Of a DNA stretch of 28,035 bases, positions 1 through 6,444 are shown piece after piece; position 1 is the stretch's first letter; every line of letters starts with the position of its first letter. The notes below the pieces were generated by a model. That model was given only the letters and a program-made list of their open reading frames with translations. It was not told where the DNA came from and did no database searches. This DNA is from SURF-24 sp964537965 (lineage in GTDB: Bacteria > Bacteroidota > Ignavibacteria > Ignavibacteriales > SURF-24): assembly GCA_964537965.1 (NCBI GenBank), contig CAZIDB010000036.1, positions 1-28,035 of the forward strand. Reading direction: 5' to 3'. The translations under genes and the position numbers were made by a program.

Positions 1-131
1 TCAGATGCAATAACACAATAAAGTCTCTTTTTTAATTGATTGAAAAAAGATATTTTTTAACAGCAAAAAATTCCGCTTCAATGAATTTATAAGTATCGGC
101 TGTTTGTTTAAATAATAAACAGGGAGAGAAT

Positions 132-1001
132 ATGGTTTTTATAATATCTATTCTGGCAACCTTGGTTGCGTTTGCAGTTTACAGGAATGCAAAGAAAAGA
201 CAAAGCCCTTCGGAAGCAACATTTGCACGCTTCGGAACTTTGATTGCAGCCTTTGTGGCCTTTATCCAGATCTTTACTGTAATTCCTGCCGGCTCAGTTG
301 GTGTTGTAGATTTCCTTGGAATGGTAAGCGATAATACATTAAAGGCCGGGGTTAATATTGTTAATCCGCTTGCCAACATAGTTAAGTTTAGTATTAAGAC
401 ACAGGAATTAAAAGAAACAATGACGGTTCCTTCCAAAGAAGGATTAAGCGTTCAGCTTGAGATAAGTTTGTTATATCATTTAAATCCGGATAACGCTTCG
501 CGTATTTATAAATCAGTGGGCGAAAATTACCAGGAAATAATTTTAACACCGCAGTTCCGCTCTGTTGTTCGGGGTACAACCGCAAAGTATGAGGCGAAAT
601 CTTTATACACGGCTGAGAGAGATGTTGTTGGTAAGGAGATGCAAAAAGAATTATCCAAGCTTGTTGAGCCGCGCGGCATTACAGTTGAGTCTGCACCATT
701 ACGCCAGGTGATTTTACCATCCGGCTTGACTGCATCAATTGAAGAAAAATTAAAAGCGGAACAGGAAAGCCAGAGAATGGAATTCATTCTTAAAAAAGAG
801 CAGCAGGAAGCTGAACGAAAAAGAATTGAAGCGAAGGGAATTTCTGATTTTCAGGATATAGTAAGCAGAGGAATAAGCGAACAGCTTCTTAAATGGAAGG
901 GAATTGAAGCAACAGAAAAACTTGCCAATTCACCAAACGCTAAAATAGTTGTAATTGGCGGTGGTAAAAACGGGTTACCATTAATCTTACAAGGAAATTA
1001 A
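132..1001 (+). CDS. Prohibitin/SPFH-domain membrane protein
   Basis: A 289-aa member of the prohibitin branch of the SPFH (stomatin/prohibitin/flotillin/HflK-C) superfamily, membrane scaffold proteins that form large ring-like assemblies. Two hydrophobic stretches (about residues 2-17 and 35-52) anchor the N terminus. The SPFH domain follows (about 53-215), including the family-typical segments VPAG-like IPAGSVGVVDF, LSVQLEISLLYHLNP and PRGITVESAPLRQVILP. A charged, probably coiled-coil region (about 200-245, rich in E, K, Q and R) comes after, then a short tail. The ATG is preceded by AGGGAGAG at a good distance, supporting this start. It is the first gene of a loose plus-strand group with the DUF971 and OmpA genes. 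Family assignment is firm; the cellular role (membrane microdomain, protease partner) is inferred from the family only. Confidence 0.9.
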   Translation: MVFIISILATLVAFAVYRNAKKRQSPSEATFARFGTLIAAFVAFIQIFTVIPAGSVGVVDFLGMVSDNTLKAGVNIVNPLANIVKFSIKTQELKETMTVPSKEGLSVQLEISLLYHLNPDNASRIYKSVGENYQEIILTPQFRSVVRGTTAKYEAKSLYTAERDVVGKEMQKELSKLVEPRGITVESAPLRQVILPSGLTASIEEKLKAEQESQRMEFILKKEQQEAERKRIEAKGISDFQDIVSRGISEQLLKWKGIEATEKLANSPNAKIVVIGGGKNGLPLILQGN

Positions 1002-1005
1002 TAGG

Positions 1006-1065
1006 AAAGGCTTAGGTAAAGGCTTAGGCGGAAAGTAAAATTGAAAAACGATTTCCTTCCAAGCC
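1006..1065 (+). repeat. 12-bp tandem repeat and imperfect hairpin between two genes
   Basis: AAAGGCTTAGGT is followed directly by AAAGGCTTAGGC (1006-1017 and 1018-1029), two copies of a 12-bp unit just after the prohibitin stop. The second copy also forms the left arm of an imperfect inverted repeat: 1021-1034 pairs with 1052-1065 (11 Watson-Crick pairs plus one G-U over 14 positions, 17-nt loop). It could act as a weak terminator or mRNA stabiliser between prohibitin and DUF971. There is no clean U tract behind it. Confidence 0.4.
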
Positions 1066-1082
1066 CTAATCTTTAATAAAAT

Positions 1083-1442
1083 ATGATCTATCCAAAGAAA
1101 ATAAAGTTGAACGGGAAAGACTCTCTAACAATTATTTGGGAGAATGATACTACCCATAATTTTCCATTAACATTTTTAAGGAACGAATCTCCCGATGCGG
1201 GGAATAAGGGAGAAACCATTTTGTGGAAACATTATGATCCTTTTCCCAAAGAACCTGATAAGCCCGGTAAATATGAAGTATCATCAATTGAAATGGTTGG
1301 CGACTATGCTATCAATATTACCTGGAAGGATGGATACAATTACGGAATATACTCGTTCGATTTACTTTGGCGTTGGGGCGAATATTTAAGCGTTAAGGAT
1401 AATCTTCATCAGGATTTTGATCACAACCATGATCAACACTAA
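1083..1442 (+). CDS. DUF971 family protein
   Basis: A 119-aa protein of the DUF971 type (the small beta-rich domain also found at the N terminus of gamma-butyrobetaine hydroxylases, and a stand-alone protein in many bacteria). Supporting features are the N-terminal I-x-L-N-G...LTIIWEN strand pair, FPLTFLRNESPD at about 27-38, and the closing GDYAINITWKDGYNYGIYSFDLL motif at about residues 73-95, typical of the family. The short CPCAxC-like cysteine motif of many homologues is absent; the equivalent stretch reads RNESPDAGNKGE, so metal binding through cysteines is unlikely here. The C-terminal tail (DFDHNHDQH) is rich in His and Asp. The ATG has no evident Shine-Dalgarno sequence. Function unknown; Fe-S or cofactor-related roles suggested for the family are not demonstrated by this sequence. 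Confidence 0.8.
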   Translation: MIYPKKIKLNGKDSLTIIWENDTTHNFPLTFLRNESPDAGNKGETILWKHYDPFPKEPDKPGKYEVSSIEMVGDYAINITWKDGYNYGIYSFDLLWRWGEYLSVKDNLHQDFDHNHDQH

Positions 1443-1558
1443 TCTATAAGGCAAACTGATTGAATAAAACAATCCATAATTCAACCAGCTAAGTTGAGCG
1501 GGATTACTGCAGATTCTTATTAAATAAAATTAAAAATTCAAAAACCAACAGGTATAAA

Positions 1559-2797
1559 ATGAACAGGATAATCTTAACTAAACTAATAGCGATAATTGTT
1601 TTTCTTTCACCTTTTACAGTTCAGGCACAACTTGATTTGAATAAAATGGTAAAGAAAACAAAGAAGAAAGTTGAAAAAAGAATCGAATCAAATGTGGACA
1701 AAAAAGTGGATAAGACATTGGACTCTGTGGAAGAAGAGCTTGAGAACAATGATGCTAAAGAAAATAAACAATCAGAATCTTCAAAGACAACAAATAATGA
1801 AGTTGAACAAATTAAATCGGCTGAGGAATTATCAAATTCAGTTCCTGATGAGAAACAAAGCCAGGCATATTCAAAATTTGATTTTGTCCCCGGCGACAAA
1901 GTGATTTTTGAAGATGATTTAAAGAGCGAACAAAACGGTGAGTTTCCTTCTAAATGGGATCTTGTGAAAGGAACCATCGAAAACGGAGTTTATGAAAATG
2001 AAAATGTAATCTGGTTCAGAAAGAACAACAGTATTATTAAACCTTTAATCAGCAACTATAAATTACTTCCAGAAGTGTTTACCATTGAGTTTGATTATTT
2101 CATGGGAAATAAAACCCAACAGTCATATTCTCTCTGGCTAATGAATGAAAAAAATAGATCGATTGCAAGAATAGTTTTTAATGGCAAAGAGATGAAAATA
2201 TTAGGCAAAACCGAAGGAAGCATAACTGAAAAATATGAAGATGGCTGGAAGCACATATCTGTTTCTTTCAACAAGCGTGCATTAAAAGTATATCATAATG
2301 CCGAGCGTGTATTAAATATTCCGAACATAGACGAACAGCCAGTATCTTTTCAAATTGAAGGCGGAAGAAGTAATAATCCTCAGAAAGATGAAAGAGCTTT
2401 TATAAAGAACATCAGAATTGCAGAAGGCGGCGTTCCTCTTTATAATAGAGTTTTATCTGAAGGAAAAATTGTTACAACGGGAATTAAGTTTGATGTTAAT
2501 AAAGCTAATATAAAGCCGGAATCAATGGGAGTAATTAACGACATCTTTAACTTATTAAAGGAAAACGCCGACTTAAAATTTTCTGTTGAAGGACATACGG
2601 ATAGCGACGGTAACGATGAATTTAATTTGAAATTGTCTGAAGAAAGAGCAGGCGCTGTTGTTAATAAACTTGTTGAAATGGGAGTATCAGCCTCAAGACT
2701 AAAATCAAAAGGCTGGGGTGAATCAAAACCCTTGGTAGAAAATTCTACGCCTGAAGGAAAAGCAAACAACAGGAGAGTAGAGTTTGTTAAATTTTAG
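1559..2797 (+). CDS. OmpA-family outer-membrane protein with central LamG-like region
   Basis: A 412-aa exported protein. Residues 1-24 form a signal peptide ending VQAQ. Residues about 28-110 are a highly charged K/E-rich region with a heptad-like pattern (probable coiled coil or extended periplasmic spacer). Residues about 115-290 look like a beta-sandwich laminin-G/concanavalin-like domain (FEDDL..., FTIEFDYFMG, WKHISVSFNKRALKVYHN, FIKNIRIAEGG). Residues about 300-412 are an OmpA C-terminal peptidoglycan-binding domain, with FDVNKANIKPES, the diagnostic VEGHTDSDG and LSEERAGAVVNKL, and the final NNRRVEF. The Asp and Arg positions that bind meso-diaminopimelate in this family are present (TDSDG, NRRVEF). 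There is no N-terminal beta-barrel, so it is more likely a peptidoglycan-tethered periplasmic or surface protein than a porin. It ends just before a bidirectional terminator. Confidence 0.88.
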   Translation: MNRIILTKLIAIIVFLSPFTVQAQLDLNKMVKKTKKKVEKRIESNVDKKVDKTLDSVEEELENNDAKENKQSESSKTTNNEVEQIKSAEELSNSVPDEKQSQAYSKFDFVPGDKVIFEDDLKSEQNGEFPSKWDLVKGTIENGVYENENVIWFRKNNSIIKPLISNYKLLPEVFTIEFDYFMGNKTQQSYSLWLMNEKNRSIARIVFNGKEMKILGKTEGSITEKYEDGWKHISVSFNKRALKVYHNAERVLNIPNIDEQPVSFQIEGGRSNNPQKDERAFIKNIRIAEGGVPLYNRVLSEGKIVTTGIKFDVNKANIKPESMGVINDIFNLLKENADLKFSVEGHTDSDGNDEFNLKLSEERAGAVVNKLVEMGVSASRLKSKGWGESKPLVENSTPEGKANNRRVEFVKF

Positions 2798-2812
2798 GTA
2801 GAAGAGGAATAA

Positions 2813-2843
2813 AAAGCAGCCCTGATTTTTTAAGGGCTGCTTT
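2813..2843. terminator. Bidirectional rho-independent terminator
   Basis: Perfect 11-bp stem AAAGCAGCCCT / AGGGCTGCTTT with a 9-nt T-rich loop. It lies between the convergent OmpA gene (stop 2797) and the TlpA-like gene (stop 2849), with A/T-rich arms on both sides, so it can serve both strands. Confidence 0.85.
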
Positions 2844-2848
2844 ATGTA

Positions 2849-3490
2849 TTACAGTAATTTCTGAATCTGTTTTTGATATACTTCTTTCTCAACGAGTCCA
2901 ACGTATCTTGCAGCTATCTTCCCTTCTTTATCAATTATGAATGAAGTTGGTATTGACTCGATATTACCATATGCAACAACTACGTCCATATTGCCGTAAA
3001 CAACAGGGTAATTTATTTTATAATCTTTGATGAATGGTTTAACGGCGTCAATAGTATTATCCTGATCTAAAGAGATCCCTATAATTTCTAATCCTTTGTT
3101 TTTATACTGGCTCTTAAGAGAAACTAAATCGGGAATTCCTCTGCGGCACGGAGGGCACCAGGTCGCCCAGAAATCAACAAGAACAACCTTTCCTTTATAA
3201 TCGGAAAGTTTAAGTTTCTTTCCCTCTGTAGTTGAAAGTTCGAAATTAGGGGCGCTTTTACCTTTCAAAACATCTTCTACACTCATTGTTGTCGGATTAT
3301 AATTTGGCGGATATGGTCCTTGTTCCGGTTCGCTTTGAGAATTATTGACAATAAAGAAAACCAGAATTACCACGATGAATAAAGTGGTATAAATAAAGTT
3401 TTTATATCTTGGATCTATTAAAGGCTTCTTGGTTTGTGTTCCAAAAGTTCTTTTTGCCGGTTCTTTTGATCTTAAATTTTTTTGATTCAT
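2849..3490 (-). CDS. TlpA/ResA-like membrane-anchored thioredoxin
   Basis: A membrane-anchored thiol-disulfide oxidoreductase of the TlpA/ResA family, expected to reduce or exchange disulfides outside the cytoplasm, for example for cytochrome c or cofactor assembly. With the chosen start it has 213 aa: a basic cytoplasmic N terminus (1-30), one transmembrane helix (about 31-48), a Pro-rich linker, and an AhpC-TSA/thioredoxin domain. The active site WATWCPPCRRG has Cys112 and Cys115, and a cis-proline loop SIPTSFIID lies near the C terminus. An in-frame ATG at 3592 would add 34 residues that overlap the upstream DUF1858 gene. The ATG at 3490 is preferred because GGAAG precedes it and the N terminus then fits the family. 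It is the last gene of the minus-strand redox operon and reads into the terminator at 2813-2843. Confidence 0.9.
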   Translation of the reverse strand: MNQKNLRSKEPAKRTFGTQTKKPLIDPRYKNFIYTTLFIVVILVFFIVNNSQSEPEQGPYPPNYNPTTMSVEDVLKGKSAPNFELSTTEGKKLKLSDYKGKVVLVDFWATWCPPCRRGIPDLVSLKSQYKNKGLEIIGISLDQDNTIDAVKPFIKDYKINYPVVYGNMDVVVAYGNIESIPTSFIIDKEGKIAARYVGLVEKEVYQKQIQKLL

Positions 3491-3554
3491 TATTCTTCCA
3501 AAATTTAGTTCTAAATTACTTAAAAGCTTCAAGTTATTAAACAGAAATCTTTTT

Positions 3555-3776
3555 CTATTTGTTTCCTGCGAGCAGAATAGAATTAAGATCATTTACAAAT
3601 TCATTTATCTTTTCGTCTGTAAAACCTTTTTCCTTTGCAGCGTTTTCAAGCGTTCCCCATGCAGGTTCGCCGCAGCGAAGGCAACGGATTCCCTTTTCCA
3701 TTAAATATGTAATAGAGCCAGGCAGTACTTCTACAAGATCTTCAATCAAAATGTCTTTATTAATTACTTTGTCCAT
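3555..3776 (-). CDS. DUF1858 domain protein
   Basis: A 73-aa single-domain protein of the DUF1858 type, related to the N-terminal domain of ScdA/RIC-type iron-centre repair proteins. The characteristic order is visible: an N-terminal I-N-K-D-I-L-I-E-D-L helix start, a Pro (VLPGS), YLMEKGIRCLRCG with Cys32 and Cys35, then a helical C terminus with ENAAKEKGF. The CxxC suggests thiol redox chemistry or metal/Fe-S contact. It starts 17 nt inside the upstream DUF6132 gene (overlap 3760-3776), which implies co-translation within the four-gene redox operon. Exact biochemical role unknown. Confidence 0.85.
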   Translation of the reverse strand: MDKVINKDILIEDLVEVLPGSITYLMEKGIRCLRCGEPAWGTLENAAKEKGFTDEKINEFVNDLNSILLAGNK

Positions 3777-3987
3777 TTGAGTTCTCTGTATCTGGTTCTT
3801 TCTTTTTTCCCGGGAATGAAAATACTAATCCTAATAAGGCTCCGTATGCCGTTGATATTAAGGGATTACTTTGAATTGGACAGGAACCGGTTCGGCAGCC
3901 GATAAAATAATAATAAGCATAGCCTCCAATTCCTCCGACAATTATAGGTAAAAATCTTTTCAACCAGGGTTTATATTCTTCTTTCAT
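3760..3987 (-). CDS. DUF6132 family small membrane protein
   Basis: A 75-aa protein with two hydrophobic segments (about 12-29 and 43-58) around a conserved-looking FIGCRTGSCPIQSNPLISTAYGALLG core, which I recognise as DUF6132. Cys31 and Cys36 sit at the end of the first helix, where they could form a redox-active or metal-binding pair facing the periplasm or cytoplasm. The C-terminal tail is charged (KKKEPDTENS). Its ATG overlaps the stop codon of the upstream oxidoreductase by one base (TAATG), so translation is coupled. No function is established for the family. The neighbours, all thioredoxin-fold or CxxC proteins, suggest a part in membrane thiol or sulfur redox transfer. Confidence 0.82.
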   Translation of the reverse strand: MKEEYKPWLKRFLPIIVGGIGGYAYYYFIGCRTGSCPIQSNPLISTAYGALLGLVFSFPGKKKEPDTENSNGQSN

Positions 3988-4646
3988 TAACTAACCGGTT
4001 CTTTCTGCAGATTGGATAAAATCTTTTCAAGCATCATATATTCGGGAACAGCACCTTCAACAAAATCATTTTCGTTTATTATTGTTCTTGGTACACCGCG
4101 TACATTATACTTGTTTGATAAATGCGGGAACTCAGTTGCTTCAACCATATCTCCTTTAATATACTTGTTCAGATATGAAAACTTGTGTGCAGTAATAACA
4201 GCTTGAGGGCAATAAGGACAAGTTGGTGTTACAAATACCTGTAAGTGTACTGGTGAAGCAATATTCTTTACCTGTTCAACAATATTATCAGGTAAACCAT
4301 GCTCCCCTGTTCCTAATAAAAGAATATCTTCTAGTAAAGTAGAGAATTCATAACCGCTTGGTATTCCATACAATCTTATTCCGTAGTCGGTCCCGTTTTC
4401 ATCAAGAAGAACAATTGCGGGGATTTTATCCACACCATATTTTTCAACATCTTCTTTATCTGTAATAAAGTTTTTTACTTCAAGCCGAATAAAATCGGAA
4501 GTCTCGGATAATTCCTGCAGCAGCTGTTTCGTTTCTCTGCAATAGGAACATTCAAGTTCCTGGGTAAAGAAAATCAAGCTAACTTTTTTTGTAATAGGAG
4601 CAAGTCTTTTGCGCAGATCATCTTTTAATTTTTCATCTAAAAACAT
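3987..4646 (-). CDS. Two-domain thioredoxin-fold protein (protein disulfide oxidoreductase/glutaredoxin-like)
   Basis: A 219-aa cytoplasmic protein (no signal peptide) made of two tandem thioredoxin folds, like the PDO/glutaredoxin-like proteins of thermophiles and anaerobes. Each half has its own CxxC: CSYC at residues 33-36 and CPYC at 143-146. Each is followed by a family-typical cis-proline turn (KIPAIVL around 74-80 and GVPRTII near 188-194). CPYC is the classical glutaredoxin-type motif. Expected activity is dithiol-disulfide exchange, taking electrons from a thioredoxin-reductase-like flavoprotein not present in this window. The start ATG follows GAGGA at a normal distance. It is the first gene of the minus-strand operon leading to DUF6132, DUF1858 and TlpA. 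Confidence 0.88.
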   Translation of the reverse strand: MFLDEKLKDDLRKRLAPITKKVSLIFFTQELECSYCRETKQLLQELSETSDFIRLEVKNFITDKEDVEKYGVDKIPAIVLLDENGTDYGIRLYGIPSGYEFSTLLEDILLLGTGEHGLPDNIVEQVKNIASPVHLQVFVTPTCPYCPQAVITAHKFSYLNKYIKGDMVEATEFPHLSNKYNVRGVPRTIINENDFVEGAVPEYMMLEKILSNLQKEPVS

Positions 4647-4707
4647 AATATCCTCAGAATTTTATTGGTGAGATGAAAGAAAAAAAAGAAGGATTCAATT
4701 CTCTTTC

Positions 4708-4738
4708 TTGCTCTTAAATAATTGATTTAATACATTTA
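4708..4738 (+). promoter_or_regulatory. Candidate Bacteroidota-type promoter (TTG-N20-TACATTTA)
   Basis: TTG at 4708-4710 and TACATTTA at 4731-4738 are separated by exactly 20 nt, close to the Bacteroidota -33 TTTG/-7 TAnnTTTG layout. Two other sites in this window (27723-27753 and 27892-27922) have the same spacing. It would give a short leader that ends in the strong Shine-Dalgarno sequence of the next gene. Pattern match only. Confidence 0.35.
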
Positions 4739-4747
4739 CTTGCAAAT

Positions 4748-4754
4748 AAGGAGG
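4748..4754 (+). promoter_or_regulatory. Strong Shine-Dalgarno sequence that fixes the start at 4761
   Basis: AAGGAGG lies 6 nt before ATG 4761, so the upstream alternative start at 4740 (which would place the SD inside the gene) is rejected. Confidence 0.75.
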
Positions 4755-4760
4755 TTTCTA

Positions 4761-5707
4761 ATGGCGGACTATGAAAAACATTTGTACATGATTGTCTTTC
4801 CTATAAATGCTCTTGTTGCTTCTCAACTTGACCCGGTTAAGTTTGGTGAGCATTATACAATGTCAAGCGCAAAGCATTTCAGCGGAAAAGTAATTTTTGC
4901 CGAGATTGATAATAGTTACAGGAATGATTATTTCGAGATAGACAGATATTTGGCATTAACGGTTCCGCATGAAGATGGGTCGCCAAAGAGAACCAAGTTT
5001 ATTTCTTCTTACAAAGTACTGGAATATGTTTCTCTTGCTGCAATTAATAAATTATTTCTTGTAACCCCGAACGGTAAAGTTCTTCCTATCGATCCTATTG
5101 AATATACTGCTTATAACGAGCCTGGTTTGATAAGAATTTACCAGGAAATATGTCCACTTGAAACACTGGTTGCATCTACTAAAGACCAACGTGAGTTTGG
5201 GCGTTTTATAACTACTCAGACAAAATCCAAGGGTGCACCAAGCATTTGTTTTACACAAATAGATTTTAACATTCAGAAATTTTTAGATGATAATAGAAAT
5301 AAGGAACTGTTTCATATCGATTTGCCGGGAATAAATCCATACCGCTTTTTTGATTGTATCATGGAATTAAAAAATAATCCCGGAAAGCTGACAAAGACCA
5401 TTAGTCTTGGAACGATACTTAAAGATATTTCATACAAGTTTTTGCGTCATGGTTTTTGGTTTGCAAAAGCAGACGNNNNNNNNNNNNNNNNNNNNNNNNN
5501 NNNNNNNNNNNNNNNNNNNNNNNNNNNNNNNNNNNNNNNNNNNNNNNNNNNNNNNNNNNNNNNNNNNNNNNNNNNAAAGATATTTCATACAAGTTTTTGC
5601 GTCATGGTTTTTGGTTTGCAAAAGCAGACGATTTAAAATTCTTCCCAATGCCATCAATACAAGATCTGGAAAATAAATATTTCAACTGGTGGAAATTTGT
5701 AAGGTAG
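4761..5707 (+). CDS. Uncharacterised soluble protein, interrupted by an assembly gap
   Basis: I do not recognise this family. As printed, the gene is split by 100 Ns (5476-5575), with the same 55 bp on both sides. Removing the Ns plus one repeat copy (155 nt) leaves 792 nt, an exact open reading frame of 263 aa from ATG 4761 to TAG 5707. The protein has no signal peptide or clear membrane helix. It begins MADYEKHLYMIVFPINALVAS, is mixed alpha/beta in appearance with many aromatic residues, and ends FNWWKFVR. The N-terminal half contains HFSGKVIFAEIDNSYRNDYF and a long stretch up to about residue 110 reminiscent of a small beta-barrel or ligand-binding fold. No catalytic motif stands out. A perfect SD (AAGGAGG) and a terminator right after the stop suggest a well-expressed single-gene unit. 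Confidence 0.75.
5421..5475 (+). repeat. 55-bp direct repeat, left copy at the gap edge
   Basis: This 55-bp stretch, ending at the first N, is identical to 5576-5630, which starts right after the last N. Both copies are coding and in register once collapsed. This is a contig-end overlap rather than a biological duplication. Confidence 0.95.
5476..5575. other. Assembly gap (100 N), probably spurious
   Basis: Exactly 100 unknown bases, the conventional placeholder for a gap of unknown size. The identical 55-bp flanks mean the two contigs overlap and the real gap length is about minus 55. The length 55 equals a common de Bruijn k-mer size, which would explain the overlap. Confidence 0.95.
5576..5630 (+). 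repeat. 55-bp direct repeat, right copy at the gap edge
   Basis: Identical to 5421-5475. The downstream reading frame from this copy continues to the natural stop at 5705-5707. Confidence 0.95.
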
Positions 5708-5717
5708 TTTTTTAACC

Positions 5718-5739
5718 AAGCCGGCATGACCGGCTTTTT
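5718..5739 (+). terminator. Rho-independent terminator of the 263-aa gene
   Basis: Stem AAGCCGG/CCGGCTT (7 bp), loop CATGA, then a T run at 5735-5739. It lies 11 nt after the stop. The T run overlaps the stop codon of the convergent RlpA-like gene. There is no U tract in the minus direction, so it probably serves only the plus strand. Confidence 0.75.
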
Positions 5740-6178
5740 ATTTGTCTTTTCCCCATTCAAGCACTTCAACTTTAACCTTAGCTAAGCCTGATTTTATCAT
5801 ATCAAGTTCTTTTGCTGCGCCGTACGAAATATCAATCAATCGTTTGTTTCGTAAAGGCATCCTGTCATTTATCTTTAGTGTAACACTCTTCCCGTTTTTC
5901 TTGTTTGTTACCCGGATGCTGGTTCCCATAGGGTAAGTCTTATGTGAAGCGCTTAATCCGTGCATATCAAAAATTTCACCGCTTGCGGTTTTTCTGCCAT
6001 GAAATCTTTTTCCATAATATGAAGCTGTGCCATCAGTTGTTTCAAGTGACTTTTCTTTTTCGGAATCTATGCGGGAAGAATATGATGTTGAATTCTCATT
6101 GTAATATCTTTTTGTAGCACTACAACTATTCAAACATAAAAGCAGTGTTACAACAATCATATTTATAATGAATTTCAA
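5738..6178 (-). CDS. RlpA-like lipoprotein (double-psi beta-barrel)
   Basis: A 146-aa RlpA-family protein. RlpA proteins are septal lytic transglycosylases or murein-associated lipoproteins. Residues 1-19 are a lipoprotein signal with lipobox LNSC (Cys19). The double-psi beta-barrel spans about 50-140 and shows the family signature: GTASYYGKRFHGRKTASGE, SASHKTYPMGTSIRVTN, VTLKINDRMP and LIDISYGAAKEL. The Glu (SGE), His (SHKT) and Asp (NDR) positions linked to catalysis in characterised RlpA are all present. There is no SPOR domain, so septal targeting is not encoded here. The start is TTG at 6178, which keeps a Lys in the n-region. The first ATG, at 6160, would give a signal peptide without positive charge. 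Neither has a clear SD. Confidence 0.85.
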   Translation of the reverse strand: MKFIINMIVVTLLLCLNSCSATKRYYNENSTSYSSRIDSEKEKSLETTDGTASYYGKRFHGRKTASGEIFDMHGLSASHKTYPMGTSIRVTNKKNGKSVTLKINDRMPLRNKRLIDISYGAAKELDMIKSGLAKVKVEVLEWGKDK

Positions 6179-6369
6179 GGGATTTTTATTTTCAATATAA
6201 TTTAAAAAAATCAGAAAATAAATTACTGGGAATCATTTCCACATAGATTTTTATAGGTGTTGGAAAAGAAGGTTTTCTACTCGCAAAATTCTTCTTCAGG
6301 TTCAGCAATTTTCAAATAGAGAACAATACCATAGCTATAAAAAATTAATCGTAATATAAAAGATATTTC

Positions 6370-6398
6370 TTGACAGTGAAATATTTTTTTTGTATTTC
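6370..6398 (+). promoter_or_regulatory. Weak candidate promoter upstream of the M20 peptidase operon
   Basis: TTGACA (6370-6375) followed 17 nt later by TATTTC (6393-6398): a perfect sigma-70-like -35 element with a poor -10. This TTG is also a conceivable start codon for a longer peptidase. Reading it as promoter fits the internal ATG start better. Confidence 0.25.
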
Positions 6399-6444
6399 CG
6401 GAATTGTAATTACACTTTTTTGTATTCATGAAATGGAAATTACG

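Noticed and set aside
100..122. CTGTTT/AAACAG inverted repeat just before the prohibitin start
   Set aside because: Six A/T-rich pairs around an 11-nt loop; only the first bases of the SD are involved. Too weak to claim a riboregulator.
3491..3592. 34-residue extension of the TlpA-like protein
   Set aside because: It overlaps the end of the DUF1858 gene, and the ATG at 3490 has a better ribosome-binding site and the expected membrane-anchor layout.
3559..3780. 73-aa plus-strand frame opposite the DUF1858 gene
   Set aside because: Antisense shadow of a recognisable domain; no SD or neighbours on that strand.
5407..5676. Several short open frames running through the N block (both strands)
   Set aside because: They exist only because Ns read as open codons. 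The single repaired frame 4761-5707 explains the region.
6370..6444. N-terminal extension of the M20 peptidase from TTG 6370 (hydrophobic, signal-like)
   Set aside because: The TTG overlaps a perfect TTGACA hexamer, the extension is not family-like, and a GGAA-led ATG lies at 6445.
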